This document shows, piece after piece, positions 1 through 9,770 of a stretch of DNA of 64,000 bases. The translations under genes and the position numbers were made by a program. The DNA is from Mycobacteroides franklinii (GTDB lineage: Bacteria > Actinomycetota > Actinomycetes > Mycobacteriales > Mycobacteriaceae). The notes beneath the pieces are model-generated. The model saw only the letters and a list, made by a program, of their open reading frames with translations, did no database searches and was not told where the DNA came from. How positions within the stretch are numbered: position 1 is the first letter of the stretch; each line of letters begins with the position of its first letter. The DNA is taken from NCBI RefSeq assembly GCF_002013895.1, contig NZ_MAFQ01000003.1, positions 124,001-188,000 of the forward strand. Reading direction: 5' to 3'.

Positions 1-422
1 TCGAGCCCGTGGGTGCGCCAGCGCACGGTCCCGTCGGGCGTGGTCCACGACTGGCGACGCAATGCCCTGGCGGCTTGCTTGGTGAGCACCGTCGAGTGCG
101 ATGGCAACAGCACCACCGGGTCCGCCGGTTCCGCGTCGAATGGATTGGGATCCAGATGACGGCTGTCGATCAGCACCAGCGTCCCGGGATGTCGCTGATA
201 CGCAAGGCCCCACAGCAGTCGCGCCAGCGTCTTGGCGCCGGCCTCATCGGAGATCACATGCCAGGTCTCGTGAAAACGGTTGGTGGAGAATCGCACACCG
301 GCGTCGGCTCGCAGCGTGATGACGGTATACGGCCTCGCGTCGAGCACCACGGAGTGCCGGTGCAGCTTCATCACGCTGTCTCCGGTGGCGGCCGTACCCG
401 ACCGCGCTGCTGTTTCGGCCAC
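1..422 (-). CDS. Hypothetical protein, C-terminus cut by the window edge
   Basis: An uninterrupted frame runs from a GTG at 422 to the left edge, giving about 140 residues. The GTG follows a strong ribosome binding site (AGGAGGTGAAC, read on the minus strand). The protein begins VAETAARSG and contains a block with [18 protein letters not shown] and later [13 protein letters not shown]. The visible part has no signal peptide, membrane segment or recognisable catalytic motif. I do not recognise the family. It is divergent from the methyltransferase at 591 and shares a 168-bp intergenic region with it. The missing C-terminus could change the call. Confidence 0.6.
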   Translation of the reverse strand, partial: MAETAARSGTAATGDSVMKLHRHSVVLDARPYTVITLRADAGVRFSTNRFHETWHVISDEAGAKTLARLLWGLAYQRHPGTLVLIDSRHLDPNPFDAEPADPVVLLPSHSTVLTKQAARALRRQSWTTPDGTVRWRTHGL

Positions 423-590
423 GTTCACCTCCTGACATCTGGGCCGCCCACTGTGCTGAAACAGCAAACACCTCGATCCGGGTCGCGCACAACTGAATTT
501 GCGCAGGCCACAGACCCGAGGGTGCGCAATCGCGAACGGCGGCGCACTATGGTCGAGGCACTGGCGACCGCTACAACGAAGGAGCCTGCA

Positions 591-1508
591 ATGGCGCGGA
601 CCGATGACGACAGCTGGGATCTGGCCTCGAGCGTTGGGGCGACGGCGACGATGGTGGCCGCGCAGCGCGCGCTGGCCAGCCACGTGCCCAACCCCTTGAT
701 CAATGATCCCTATGCGGAGCCGCTGGTGCGGGCCGTCGGCATCGAGTACTTCACCAAATTGGCGTCGGGCGATTTCGACCCCGAGCAGATGGCGGGTCTG
801 GTGCAGCTGGGCATCACCGCGGACGGTATGGCCAACGGGATGGCAAGCCGCACCTGGTATTACGACACAGCATTCGAGTCATCGACGGCCGCCGGCGTGC
901 GCCAGGTGGTGATCCTCGCGTCGGGGCTCGACACCCGCGCCTACCGCCTGAAGTGGCCGGCCGGCACCACGGTGTACGAGCTCGATCAGCCGGATGTGAT
1001 CGCGTTCAAGACCGACACCCTCGCCGACTTGGGAGCCACGCCGAGTGCCGAACGCCGGACTGTCGCGATCGACCTGCGCGAGGACTGGCCGGCCGCGCTG
1101 AAGGCGGCCGGTTTCGATCCCAATCAGCCGACGGTGTGGTCCGCCGAGGGGCTGCTGATCTATCTGCCGCCGGAGGCGCAGGACCGACTGTTCGCATCGA
1201 TCACCGAGCTGAGCGCCCCCGGCAGCCGCCTGGTCTGCGAGCAAGTTCCCGGATTGGACACCGCCGACTTTTCTAAGGCGCGCGAGCTCACCCGCCAATT
1301 CGCCGGAGAAACACTGGATTTGGACCTGGAGTCACTCGTCTACACCGAAGAACGCCAGATGGCCGCCGACTGGCTGGCCGAACACGACTGGACGGTGGTT
1401 ACCGAGGAGAATGACGCACTCTACACCCGGCTGAACCTGGAACCCCCGAACCCGTTGTTGCGCACCATATTTCCCAATATCGTGTACGTCGACGCCACTC
1501 TCGGCTAG
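591..1508 (+). CDS. Class I SAM-dependent methyltransferase (mycobacterial TIGR00027 / LCM-like family)
   Basis: The 305-residue protein matches the expanded mycobacterial family of putative S-adenosylmethionine methyltransferases. The N-terminal block [20 protein letters not shown], the [15 protein letters not shown] segment (SAM-binding motif I region), [10 protein letters not shown] and [16 protein letters not shown] are typical. The open frame extends upstream, but ATG 591 is chosen because GAAGGAG sits 6 bp before it and the family N-terminus starts there. ATG 549 is the alternative. The substrate is unknown; relatives are linked to O-methylation of lipids or carboxylates. The stop codon overlaps the convergent gene's stop by 4 bp. 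A methyltransferase of this family also lies beside sppA in M. tuberculosis (from memory). Confidence 0.85.
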   Translation: MARTDDDSWDLASSVGATATMVAAQRALASHVPNPLINDPYAEPLVRAVGIEYFTKLASGDFDPEQMAGLVQLGITADGMANGMASRTWYYDTAFESSTAAGVRQVVILASGLDTRAYRLKWPAGTTVYELDQPDVIAFKTDTLADLGATPSAERRTVAIDLREDWPAALKAAGFDPNQPTVWSAEGLLIYLPPEAQDRLFASITELSAPGSRLVCEQVPGLDTADFSKARELTRQFAGETLDLDLESLVYTEERQMAADWLAEHDWTVVTEENDALYTRLNLEPPNPLLRTIFPNIVYVDATLG

Positions 1509-2644
1509 CCGGTCATGCCCGAGCGCCGCCGCTTCCACCAAGGCCGGTTCGGCGTCTCGGGCTCGTCGGTGTCCGTGTTTTCGAACGGGACCCCTTTGTA
1601 GACGGCGAGATACATGTCGATCGTGGTGACGATGACGATCATCAACACCGGGCCCAACATGATTCCCCAGAATCCGAAGGCCGCGATCCCCGAGAAGACC
1701 GCCAACAGCATCAGCGCCGGATCCAGGCGCGCTCCGCGGGGTACGAGGAAGGGGCGCAGCACGTTGTCGATGTTGGAGACGACCAGCAGGTGCCAGGCGA
1801 TGACGAACAGTCCGCCGACCGGATGACCGAAGAGAATCATGCCGATGCCGAACGGAATCGTCACGATGCCGCCCCCGAGCGGGATGATCGATAACGCGGT
1901 CAGCAGTATCGCGAAAAAGAAGAAGCCCTGCCGGAAGCCGGCGACATAGATGGACGCGGCGCCCGCAACGCCCTGCGCCAGCGCAATGACAAACTGCCCC
2001 TTGACTGTTCCACGCACCATCGCGCCGATCTTGTCGAGGTAGAGATCGGTGATCTCCTCCCCGAGCGGATTGAGCTGACGCAACAGGGTGAGCACCTTGT
2101 CCTGTTTGACCAGGAGTGAGACGAACACGTACAGGAAGATGATGCATGCCGCCACCCCCGCCGCGACGCTGCCGACAGTGCTCTGCAGCACCTGCACCAG
2201 CCCGTGCCCCACGTTCTCCGTCAACGATGCGATCGACTGCCGCAACGTGTCCGGCGTCAACTGGACGTGTACGAACGGGATCCGCGCCAGCACATTGTTG
2301 ACCACCGCGAACGCCTTCTGACCGAGTGCGGTCATATCGGTGTCCCCCACCCAGTTGGAGACACCGTCGACCATGCGGGTGATCTGAACCGACGCAACGT
2401 AAACCAGCGCACCGACCGGAATCACCACCGCACCCAAAGCGCACAGCAGGGTCAGTGTGGCCGAGACACCCGATCCGAACCGCCGGCCCAATCGCCGGTA
2501 TAGCGGGCTGAACAGGTACGCGGCCACCGCGGCGACCACGATCAGGATGAAGTAGCCGCGCAGGAAGTAGACGCCGAAGGCGATGCCCACGCCGGTGAGA
2601 ACCGCGAGCACCCGCCTCTGAAACACGGTCAGCTCGGTGTTCAC
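1505..2644 (-). CDS. AI-2E family (PerM-like) transporter, polytopic membrane protein
   Basis: About 379 residues with the layout of the AI-2E/PerM family: an N-terminal pair of hydrophobic helices ([17 protein letters not shown] and [18 protein letters not shown]), a soluble middle region, and a C-terminal helix bundle with the conserved glycine-rich segments [16 protein letters not shown] and [17 protein letters not shown]. The family includes exporters of autoinducer-2-like solutes and Na+/H+ antiporters, so the substrate cannot be assigned. GTG 2644 has AAGGGG 6 bp upstream and is preferred over GTG 2671. The C-terminus is acidic then basic ([16 protein letters not shown]). It is convergent with the methyltransferase. 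Confidence 0.85.
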   Translation of the reverse strand: MNTELTVFQRRVLAVLTGVGIAFGVYFLRGYFILIVVAAVAAYLFSPLYRRLGRRFGSGVSATLTLLCALGAVVIPVGALVYVASVQITRMVDGVSNWVGDTDMTALGQKAFAVVNNVLARIPFVHVQLTPDTLRQSIASLTENVGHGLVQVLQSTVGSVAAGVAACIIFLYVFVSLLVKQDKVLTLLRQLNPLGEEITDLYLDKIGAMVRGTVKGQFVIALAQGVAGAASIYVAGFRQGFFFFAILLTALSIIPLGGGIVTIPFGIGMILFGHPVGGLFVIAWHLLVVSNIDNVLRPFLVPRGARLDPALMLLAVFSGIAAFGFWGIMLGPVLMIVIVTTIDMYLAVYKGVPFENTDTDEPETPNRPWWKRRRSGMTG

Positions 2645-2726
2645 GCCACGCCCCTTCCGCCTGCTGCACACGACACGTTAGCCGGTGCGGCCACCGGCGC
2701 CGCGAAATGCGCTCGCGCCGGAGCGG

Positions 2727-4478
2727 CTAGAAGCGGTAGTCGCCCAACATCATCGCCTGAGCGCTGCCAATGGACCGCTGCGCACGCTGCACCGTTTCCA
2801 GCGCCAGCTGCGCGACCCGCCCCAGCACCGCGTCGGTGACGGCCGCGGCGGCGGGCTGCGAGGACGACCGCTGCCGCAGCAGCGACGCCAACGGCGAGCT
2901 GGGGAAGTTCGCGATCCGGACATCCTCGTCGGCGTCGATATCCGCGAGTTCCTTGGCCTTGGCCACCGCCTCTCGGAAGCCGCCGAGAGCATCGACCAGG
3001 CCATGCTCCAACGCATCCTTGCCAGACCAGATCCGGCCCTGTGCAACCGCTTTCACGGCATCGACGGTGAGGTTGCGACCGTCGGCGACCCGCTGCACGA
3101 AATCGTCGTAATGCATGTCGATCTCGGCCTCGACGAGATCACGTTGCTCGTCGGTGAACGGCTCGTTGCTCGACCACGCGTCGGCGTTGGCGTTGGTGCG
3201 CAAGGTGTCCACCCCCACACCGAGCTTCTCCTTGAGCCCCCGGGTGATGAACTTTCCGGTCAGTACACCGATCGACCCGGTGACCGTGCCCGGATTGGCG
3301 ATGATCGCGTCCGCGGACATGGCGACGTAATAGCCGCCCGATCCGGCCACCGCGCCCATGGACACCACGACGGGTTTACCCGCCTCGCGCGCCCGGACAA
3401 CTTCTCGCCAAATGGTTTCCGAACCGTTGACCGAACCACCCGGGCTGTCCACGCGCAGCACGATGGCGGCCACCGAATCGTCGGCGACCGCATCGCGTAG
3501 CGCGTCGGCGATCACATCACCCCCGCTGGCCGGTCCCGGCGGAACGAGCCGTGGTCCGCTGCGCCCGCTCACGATCGGACCCGCCAGGGTGACCACGCCG
3601 ATGGACGGTCGCGCGGTACGCCCCGGCAGCGACGGCAGACCGGGCACCTGCGGCTTGGCAGCCCGTGCGTAGCGCGCCAGGTACAGCAGCGGGGGCTCTT
3701 TGTCCTCCTGCACACCGGTGAGCTCACCGATGCGGGCGTAGGCCTCGTCGCGATAACCGATACGGTCCACCAACCCACCGGCCACCGCATCGGTGCGGCG
3801 CAGCGGTGCGCGGTCGGCCAGCGCGCTCACGTCGGCGGGGTCGAGCTTGCGTGACGCGGCCACGCCGTCACGAACCTGTTCCGACAGACTCTCGAGCAAC
3901 CGCCCGTCGGCTTCCCGCTGCGCATCGGTATAGCCGTCTTCGGTGAAAAGGTTTGCCGCCGACTTGTATTGGCCACGTGTGAGGAACTCTGCCCGGACCC
4001 CGGCCTTGTCGAGGGCACCACGCAGGAAGGTCCCGTTGGCCGCGAACCCGATGAGACCCACGGTTCCGGAGGGCTGCATCCACACCTCGCCGAATGCGGA
4101 CGCCAGGTAGTAGGCAAGCGTGCTCGGGTAGGTCTCGGACCACGCAAGGCTCGGTTTGACGGCGCTGAACGCCTCGATCGCGGCCCGGAGCTCCTGTACC
4201 GCTCCGGCCGAGGCTGCCGGGATCTGTACCCGGGCGATGAGCCCGGCCACCCGCGGATCGTCGATGGCGCGGTGGATGGCGGTGATGGTGTGCCTCAGCG
4301 ACAGTGGCCTGCTCGCACCCGAGAGCACGAGGCCCAGCGGGTCGAAGTTGACCGATTCCGGTGGCACCTCGAGCAGGTCGAGTTCCAGGATGCAGTCCCG
4401 CGGCACTCCCCGGTGACGTGCGGTGTCAACCTTGGCCAGCAGGTCGCGGACGTCCGCGGGCGTGGTGAAAGCAAGCAT
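2727..4478 (-). CDS. sppA: Signal peptide peptidase SppA, 67-kDa type (protease IV)
   Basis: A serine/lysine membrane-associated peptidase (family S49) that degrades cleaved signal peptides. At 583 residues it is the long form with two S49 domains. The catalytic Lys lies in the N-terminal domain (GQYKSA, Lys172). The nucleophilic Ser lies in the C-terminal domain (GAVAGSGGYY, Ser380) and is followed by NPGTVTGSIGV. No N-terminal membrane anchor is evident. ATG 4478 starts the recognisable protein. In mycobacteria sppA sits just downstream of the ribosomal spc operon. Here the two are separated by three plus-strand genes (4584-7924). Confidence 0.93.
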   Translation of the reverse strand: MLAFTTPADVRDLLAKVDTARHRGVPRDCILELDLLEVPPESVNFDPLGLVLSGASRPLSLRHTITAIHRAIDDPRVAGLIARVQIPAASAGAVQELRAAIEAFSAVKPSLAWSETYPSTLAYYLASAFGEVWMQPSGTVGLIGFAANGTFLRGALDKAGVRAEFLTRGQYKSAANLFTEDGYTDAQREADGRLLESLSEQVRDGVAASRKLDPADVSALADRAPLRRTDAVAGGLVDRIGYRDEAYARIGELTGVQEDKEPPLLYLARYARAAKPQVPGLPSLPGRTARPSIGVVTLAGPIVSGRSGPRLVPPGPASGGDVIADALRDAVADDSVAAIVLRVDSPGGSVNGSETIWREVVRAREAGKPVVVSMGAVAGSGGYYVAMSADAIIANPGTVTGSIGVLTGKFITRGLKEKLGVGVDTLRTNANADAWSSNEPFTDEQRDLVEAEIDMHYDDFVQRVADGRNLTVDAVKAVAQGRIWSGKDALEHGLVDALGGFREAVAKAKELADIDADEDVRIANFPSSPLASLLRQRSSSQPAAAAVTDAVLGRVAQLALETVQRAQRSIGSAQAMMLGDYRF

Positions 4479-4583
4479 GCCTTGAGCGTACCGACGAAGT
4501 GGGCAATCTCGCCGACCACAAATCCGCGCTCCGCTACCACCCGGCGCGTAGGGTCGAAACCATTCGCTGGCGGAGGGGCAACG

Positions 4584-6167
4584 ATGACACGTGCACAGAA
4601 GACCACGGTCCGGAAGGCGGTCCGCGTGGCCGCGCTATTCGCGCTGGCTGTGGCGCCGGGGGTGTCCGGATGTCTGAATACATCCGGAACGCGCGACCTG
4701 ACACCATCGCAATCGACGGCGTCGACGGCTGCGGCTCCTACCCGCAGCTATCCCGGACTGCCTGCGGAGTATCGGGGCAAGTTCCATCCCAATAGCTCAG
4801 ATCTGGGCGGGCGAAGTAACGCCGAACTCGCCGGTCTGCTGCCGGTGGCCGCCGACTTCCCTCCTCAAGGGGGGACGCGTCCGCCTGACATCGCCTCCGA
4901 GGACGGGTCCGGGCTGGGCATGCATGGCCAAACCGACGGCGAGACCCGTCCGCCCGAGTGCCTTTACGCCCCCTTCGCCAAGTCGTTCTCCAGAACGCCA
5001 GACGGTTCGGACTGGAACCTCTACTACGCGGCCTCCACCTACCACGAGTCGGACCCCGCCGGTAACCACATCATCGTCACGGTGAACCGGGAACGCGAAA
5101 ACGCCGACGTGTTCGCGTTGACCACCGACTGGATCAAGAAATGCGGCCAGTACGACCAGGCATTTCCCACCTTCGCGAAGCCGGACGTGCGCAATCGGCA
5201 CCTCACCGACACCTTTGCCCCGGGGCCGACCGTCGACGGCACGCAGACCTACGTCTATACGAGCGCGAGTGCCGACCTGGATGACACCTCCGCCGACAAG
5301 CAGCCATCGGGAGTTCAGGGACGGCGCGTATTGCTCGCCAGGGTGCGCGGGGTCGTGTTCGAGGTGGAAGGCACCGACCAGGCAGACGCCGGCCTACTGG
5401 ACCAGCTGATGGCCGCCACTATCGCCAACGCCAAGCATGCACCGCCGCCTCCCGACCAGAACGCCGCACGGTTGGCCGGACTTCCCACCTGCGACACCAT
5501 CGCGCCCCGACCCGGGAATGCGCAACCGGATCCGGCGCTGGACTGCACCATCCGCACCTCGGACGGCAGTGGCGTGGTTTTCGAAGTGACCGGGACCCCG
5601 GCCGGCACCATTCGTGTATTCAACGGCAGTGGCGCACAGCTGCAAACCATTCGCGTACCCAATCCGATTTTCCACCAGCGCCTTCCCTTCTTGCAGGATC
5701 TGGACCAAGACAAGCGCGAAGAGCTACTGGTCGTCACGGCAACCGGCAACCCAGCCGGCGACCTCATGGACGTATGGCGGGCGCGGCCCAACTCCGATCA
5801 ATTCGACATGACCGGAACGATTTTCGGCGTTCCGCGGTTTTGGATGACCTCCGATCGTTTCATCGGGCTGTTCTCGCGCAACGGCAATGACGCCGGTGTG
5901 GCGGCACTGTTCCGGTTCGTGGACAACAAGCTGTCGGTACTGGCGTTGCTGGACACCGAAAGGCGAGTCGACAACAAGCCGCTCGATCCGAAGTGGCGCC
6001 TCAACGCGAACGTCAAGTGCGCCATGAACGTGTCCGATGACCCGGCGGGTGCACTGGGGGCGCGCATGGATGCGTTGCGCGCGGCGGGCGTCGACCCGGC
6101 GACCGCCGAGGAGCATTTCTGCCTGCAGCCGTGGGTCGCCGCGTTGTACCGGCAGGGTGCGCGGTGA
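4584..6167 (+). CDS. Lipoprotein with a sensor-like N-terminal domain and a C-terminal FG-GAP-like domain
   Basis: 527 residues. The signal peptide ends in a lipobox (residues about 16-31, VAPGVSGC), so export and lipidation are expected. After a Ser/Thr-rich linker, residues about 60-290 resemble extracellular mycobacterial PknH-C/DUF5642-type domains (LAGLLPVAADFPPQGG is suggestive; moderate confidence). Residues about 300-527 match the whole of the next gene product. They contain an Asp-rich putative calcium loop (DLDQDKREELLVV) and a C-terminal signature (AAGVDPATAEEHFCLQPWVA). ATG 4584 follows GGAGGGG. The gene diverges from sppA, leaving about 105 bp for both promoters. The function is unknown. 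Confidence 0.8.
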   Translation: MTRAQKTTVRKAVRVAALFALAVAPGVSGCLNTSGTRDLTPSQSTASTAAAPTRSYPGLPAEYRGKFHPNSSDLGGRSNAELAGLLPVAADFPPQGGTRPPDIASEDGSGLGMHGQTDGETRPPECLYAPFAKSFSRTPDGSDWNLYYAASTYHESDPAGNHIIVTVNRERENADVFALTTDWIKKCGQYDQAFPTFAKPDVRNRHLTDTFAPGPTVDGTQTYVYTSASADLDDTSADKQPSGVQGRRVLLARVRGVVFEVEGTDQADAGLLDQLMAATIANAKHAPPPPDQNAARLAGLPTCDTIAPRPGNAQPDPALDCTIRTSDGSGVVFEVTGTPAGTIRVFNGSGAQLQTIRVPNPIFHQRLPFLQDLDQDKREELLVVTATGNPAGDLMDVWRARPNSDQFDMTGTIFGVPRFWMTSDRFIGLFSRNGNDAGVAALFRFVDNKLSVLALLDTERRVDNKPLDPKWRLNANVKCAMNVSDDPAGALGARMDALRAAGVDPATAEEHFCLQPWVAALYRQGAR

Positions 6168-6174
6168 TAAACCC

Positions 6175-6978
6175 ATGAAAAGACCTTATTTTGCAGCGAT
6201 TTTCGCGACCACGATAGCCCTGACCGCATGTACGCACGGCGGTATCCATCGCGCCGGTACATCGACCAGCGCCACACCCAGTCGCCTCGACGCGCTGCCC
6301 TCATGTTCCTCGATCAAGCCACAGGCCATCGAACCCGATCCCGATCCGACGCTGGATTGTGCACTGCGATCGAATGATTCGGCGAAGCTAAAGTTCGAGG
6401 CATTGGGCACCCCGCCGGTCACGATCAAGGTGTACCAGCCCGATGGAACGCTCAACCAGACCTTTGCCGTCCCGGTCGACAAACCGGAACGAACCCCACC
6501 CCTGCTGGCCGACCTCGACCGAGACGGTCGCGACGAACTGATCGTCGTCAGCGACGTTGGATCGGGTGGTGACACGCTCGATATCTGGCGGGCCCAGAAG
6601 GATTCGGGGAAGTTCGTGTCCGCGGGCCAGGTGTTCGGCTACCCGGACTTCCGGATAACCGATGAGCGCTTCACCGCGTTGTACGCCAGCACCGGCGCGG
6701 GATCGGGGCGGGTTTCCATCTACCGGTTCGTCAAGGACAAGGCGGTGGAGCTCGGCTCGCTGTTCGTGCAGGCCGCGGACTGGCCGGATCCGCCCGATCC
6801 CGCCCGCACCTGGTACACCAACGGGAACACGCTGTGCTCCTTCAACTACGACGACAACCCGCCGGGCCGCGCAGCCGCGCGCAACCAGGCGCTCACCGAC
6901 GCGGGCATCGATCCGCCCACCGCACAGGACCGATTCTGTAAGCAATCCTGGGTCGCCGACGTCTACCGAAAACGCTAG
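6175..6978 (+). CDS. Lipoprotein, FG-GAP-like paralogue of the upstream gene
   Basis: 267 residues with a short signal peptide and lipobox (ALTAC, Cys19). The rest aligns end to end with the C-terminal half of the preceding lipoprotein. Shared features are a Cys near the start (LPSCSSIKP), PDPTLDCALR, an Asp-rich loop DLDRDGRDELIVVSD, DIWRAQ and the terminal motif AGIDPPTAQDRFCKQSWVA. The gene lies 7 bp behind the upstream gene, so the two are probably cotranscribed. The DxDxDGxDE loop resembles the calcium site of FG-GAP/VCBS beta-propeller blades, but only one blade-like unit is visible. I know of no assigned function. Confidence 0.8.
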   Translation: MKRPYFAAIFATTIALTACTHGGIHRAGTSTSATPSRLDALPSCSSIKPQAIEPDPDPTLDCALRSNDSAKLKFEALGTPPVTIKVYQPDGTLNQTFAVPVDKPERTPPLLADLDRDGRDELIVVSDVGSGGDTLDIWRAQKDSGKFVSAGQVFGYPDFRITDERFTALYASTGAGSGRVSIYRFVKDKAVELGSLFVQAADWPDPPDPARTWYTNGNTLCSFNYDDNPPGRAAARNQALTDAGIDPPTAQDRFCKQSWVADVYRKR

Positions 6979-6997
6979 CCGCACGTACCGTGGTGAG

Positions 6998-7924
6998 ATG
7001 CGGTTCTCGATCTCCATCCCTCAGTTCGACACCGGCAGCTTCGACGCCGACGGCGTCCGCGCCTACGTGAGACGGGCCGAGGAGCTTGGCTTCGTCGGCG
7101 GCTGGACGCTGGAACAGACCATTGGCTCTTCGCCGATCATCGCGCCACTGGAGCTGCTTGCCTACGCGGCGGCATGCACCACGCACCTTCGTCTGGGAGT
7201 CGCGGTACTCGTTGCCTCACAGCATGATCCGCTCCAGCTGGCCTCTGCCGTCACCGCAGTCGACCGCCTCAGCCACGGGCGTTTGGATATCGGCGTCGCC
7301 CCGGGCGGCGGCTTCCGCAATTTCGCGGCGTTCGGCGTGGACAAGCAGACCTTCATCGCGAGCTTTACCGAGGGACTCGATCTGATGAAGCTGGCATGGT
7401 CGGACGACGAGCGCATCACCTTTCATGGGCGCTTCCGCGACGTGGACGACCTCGCGATCCAGCCCAAGCCCGTCCAACGCCCACATCCGCCCATCTGGTT
7501 CGGCGGGCACGCACCGGCCGCGCTGGCCCGTGCGGTGCGCCATGGCGATGCGTTCCTCGGCGCCGGGTCCTCCACGACCGCCGCCTTCGCCGAGGCGGTC
7601 ACGATCATCCACCGCGAGTTAGGGATCCAGGGCAAGGACCCGGCCGGATACACCATCGGCAAGCGCGTGTACCTGATGATCGACGATGACCGCGATCGCG
7701 CCCACAAGCGCGTCCAGGCGGGGCTGCACCGGATCTACGGCGAGATGAAGGGCATCGATGCGGTGCCGGTCTGGGGTCCGCCGGGCGAGGTGGCGGCGGG
7801 TCTGCGCGCGGTGGCCGAGGCCGGCGCGGAGATGATCTTGCTCAATCCCGTCGGCGACGACGTGGCTGCCGACCGTGAACAGATGGAACGCCTCGCTACC
7901 GAGGTCATCCCACAGCTGACCTGA
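6998..7924 (+). CDS. LLM-class, probably F420-dependent, oxidoreductase
   Basis: 308 residues of the luciferase-like monooxygenase fold (TIM barrel). The N-terminus MRFSISIPQFDTG, the TTHLRLGVAVLVASQHDPLQLA segment, DRLSHGRLDIGVAPGGG, and PIWFGGHAPAALARAVRHGDAFLG are typical of mycobacterial F420-linked LLM proteins. Such enzymes usually transfer hydride from reduced F420 to a substrate, or oxidise alcohols, and the substrate cannot be read from sequence. FMN dependence is the alternative. ATG 6998 is chosen because the family N-terminus begins there; GGTGAG precedes it. It lies 19 bp downstream of the lipoprotein gene and may share its transcript. Confidence 0.85.
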   Translation: MRFSISIPQFDTGSFDADGVRAYVRRAEELGFVGGWTLEQTIGSSPIIAPLELLAYAAACTTHLRLGVAVLVASQHDPLQLASAVTAVDRLSHGRLDIGVAPGGGFRNFAAFGVDKQTFIASFTEGLDLMKLAWSDDERITFHGRFRDVDDLAIQPKPVQRPHPPIWFGGHAPAALARAVRHGDAFLGAGSSTTAAFAEAVTIIHRELGIQGKDPAGYTIGKRVYLMIDDDRDRAHKRVQAGLHRIYGEMKGIDAVPVWGPPGEVAAGLRAVAEAGAEMILLNPVGDDVAADREQMERLATEVIPQLT

Positions 7925-7991
7925 CGCCGAGGGTGAAGATACGGCGGGAAAACGCCCGAGTGGTCGCCATGGCTTCACGCTCGGCGAAACA

Positions 7992-8025
7992 GAAAGGGCG
8001 CCCACCCGTAGGTGGACGCCCTTTC
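7992..8025 (-). terminator. Intrinsic terminator of the rpsH-rplO operon
   Basis: The arms GAAAGGGCGCCCACC and GGTGGACGCCCTTTC form a 15-bp stem with one mismatch around the loop CGTA. Read on the minus strand it is followed by a T-rich stretch (TCTGTTTCG). It lies 13 bp after the rplO stop and can also end transcription from the convergent oxidoreductase gene. Confidence 0.8.
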
Positions 8026-8038
8026 CGAAAAGCGAGAA

Positions 8039-8479
8039 CTAGACCTCGTTGATCGATCCGCCTGCGGCAGTGATCTTCTCGCGGGCCGAGTCGCTGAACT
8101 TGTTGGCCGTGACCGACACCTTGACCTTGAGGTCTCCGTTGCCGAGCACCTTGACCAGCTCGTTCTTGCGCACCGCGCCCTTGGCGATCAGGGCGTCAAT
8201 GGTCACGTCGCCACCTTCGGGGAACAGCCGCTCGATGTCGGCCACGTTCACCACCTGGTACTCCGTGCGGAAGCGGTTCTTGAAGCCCTTGAGCTTCGGA
8301 AGCCGCATGTGGATGGGCATCTGCCCACCCTCGAAGGTCACCGGCACGTTCTTACGTGCCTTGGTGCCCTTGGTACCGCGACCCGCGGTCTTACCCTTGG
8401 ACCCCTCACCACGACCGACGCGGGTGCGCTCGGTCTTGGAGCCCGGGGCCGGGCGTAGGTGATGCAATTTGATGGTCAT
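8039..8479 (-). CDS. rplO: 50S ribosomal protein L15
   Basis: 146 residues, the normal bacterial length. L15 is a late-assembling 23S rRNA-binding protein of the large subunit. The N-terminus [15 protein letters not shown] is followed by the Gly/Lys/Arg-rich extension ([17 protein letters not shown]) that threads into rRNA, and then by [16 protein letters not shown]. It is the last gene of the rpsH-rplF-rplR-rpsE-rpmD-rplO unit, 3 bp after rpmD, and is followed by a terminator. secY and adk do not follow, as is usual in mycobacteria. Confidence 0.98.
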   Translation of the reverse strand: MTIKLHHLRPAPGSKTERTRVGRGEGSKGKTAGRGTKGTKARKNVPVTFEGGQMPIHMRLPKLKGFKNRFRTEYQVVNVADIERLFPEGGDVTIDALIAKGAVRKNELVKVLGNGDLKVKVSVTANKFSDSAREKITAAGGSINEV

Positions 8480-8482
8480 TGC

Positions 8483-8665
8483 TTACTTCACATCCTCGAC
8501 GGTGACCAGGTGGCGAACCACCTGGAGCAGGCCGCGGGTCTGCGCGTTGTCCTCACGGACAACGGTCTGGCGAATCTTGCGCAGGCCCAGTGTCTTCAAC
8601 GATTCGCGCTGCTTCCACCGGGATCCGATGGTGCTGCGCACCTGGGTGATCTTCAGATCAGCCAT
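8483..8665 (-). CDS. rpmD: 50S ribosomal protein L30
   Basis: 60 residues, full length for bacterial L30. It begins [14 protein letters not shown] and carries the conserved [21 protein letters not shown] block, which binds 23S rRNA in the large subunit. The ATG overlaps the end of rpsE by 8 bp, consistent with translational coupling. A purine-rich stretch at the rpsE end (GGAGGCAGCC) supplies the ribosome binding site. Confidence 0.97.
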   Translation of the reverse strand: MADLKITQVRSTIGSRWKQRESLKTLGLRKIRQTVVREDNAQTRGLLQVVRHLVTVEDVK

Positions 8666-9323
8666 GGCTGCCTCCCTGTGCTGCCGCAGCTGCGAACTCT
8701 GCACGGGCCCGGAGCATGCCGGCGGGTGCCACATCTTCGATGGGCAGACCGCGGCGGGCCGCAACCTCTTCGGGACGCTGCAGCTGCTTGAGCGCCGCGA
8801 CGGTTGCGTGGACCACGTTGATGGCGTTGTCGCTGCCCAGCGACTTGGCCAGGATGTCGTGCACGCCGGCACATTCCAGCACCGCGCGAGCAGCGCCACC
8901 GGCGATCACACCGGTACCGGCCGAGGCCGGACGCAGCATGACGACACCGGCGGAATCCTCGCCCTGAACCGGGTGGACGATGGTGCCACCGATAAGCGGA
9001 ACGCGGAAGAAGTTCTTGCGAGCCTCGTCCACACCCTTGGCGATGGCGGCCGGAACTTCCTTGGCCTTGCCGTAGCCGACGCCCACCAGGCCGTTGCCGT
9101 CACCGACGATCACCAGCGCGGTGAAGCTGAACCGGCGACCACCCTTGACGACCTTGGAGACGCGGTTGATGGTGACAACGCGCTCCAGGTAGTTGCTCTT
9201 CTCGGCGTTGTCACGCCCACCACGACGGTCGTCGCGGTTGTCACGGCGTCCACGGCCGCCCTCGCGACCGTCGTTGGAGCCGCCTGCATTGTCGGGAGCG
9301 CCCGAATTGCGCTGCGCCATCAT
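8658..9323 (-). CDS. rpsE: 30S ribosomal protein S5
   Basis: 221 residues. S5 takes part in decoding accuracy and mRNA unwinding at the entry channel. The N-terminal 45 residues are a low-complexity Arg/Asp/Gly extension ([12 protein letters not shown]) typical of actinobacteria. The double-stranded-RNA-binding domain ([22 protein letters not shown]) and the C-terminal domain ([17 protein letters not shown]) follow. Two tandem ATGs (9323 and 9320) could start it. AAGGGA lies 5 bp before the first, which is chosen. Confidence 0.97.
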   Translation of the reverse strand: MMAQRNSGAPDNAGGSNDGREGGRGRRDNRDDRRGGRDNAEKSNYLERVVTINRVSKVVKGGRRFSFTALVIVGDGNGLVGVGYGKAKEVPAAIAKGVDEARKNFFRVPLIGGTIVHPVQGEDSAGVVMLRPASAGTGVIAGGAARAVLECAGVHDILAKSLGSDNAINVVHATVAALKQLQRPEEVAARRGLPIEDVAPAGMLRARAEFAAAAAQGGSHG

Positions 9324-9360
9324 GCTGTCCCTTCTTGGAAAATCCGAGCAAGTCCGAACA

Positions 9361-9768
9361 TCAGAACACCAGCCCGTTCTCGCGGGCGGCGTCGGCAAGT
9401 GCGGCAATCCGGCCACCGTAGGTGTAGCCACCGCGGTCGAACACCACGGTGTCCACGCCGGCAGCCTTCGCACGCTCGGCGATCAGCTGACCGACCCGAG
9501 CACTGCGTGCCTTCTTGTCGCCGTCCACTGCCTGCACATCGGGCTCGATGGACGAGGCCGCCGCCAGGGTGGTGCCGGTGAGATCGTTGACCAGCTGCAC
9601 GTGGATGTGGCGGGCCGAACGGTTGACGACCAGACGCGGCCGTGCGTCCGTACCGGACACCTTCTTGCGCAGACGGGCGTGGCGGCGCAGACGCGAGGTG
9701 CGACGCACCTCCGAGACGCTCTTGCCGACGGGCTCGTGCTGCTTCGCTTCTGTCTTCGTTTGAGCCAT
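9361..9768 (-). CDS. rplR: 50S ribosomal protein L18
   Basis: 135 residues. L18 binds 5S rRNA together with L5 and L25 and joins it to the large subunit. The conserved core runs through [36 protein letters not shown] and the C-terminal [31 protein letters not shown] 9768 overlaps the region just after the rplF stop. An in-frame GTG at 9774 overlapping that stop is an alternative start. Confidence 0.97.
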   Translation of the reverse strand: MAQTKTEAKQHEPVGKSVSEVRRTSRLRRHARLRKKVSGTDARPRLVVNRSARHIHVQLVNDLTGTTLAAASSIEPDVQAVDGDKKARSARVGQLIAERAKAAGVDTVVFDRGGYTYGGRIAALADAARENGLVF

Positions 9769-9770
9769 GG

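Noticed and set aside
9..548. N-terminal extension of the methyltransferase
   Set aside because: Family homology and a strong GAAGGAG point to 591, and the extension overlaps a better-supported divergent gene at 1-422.
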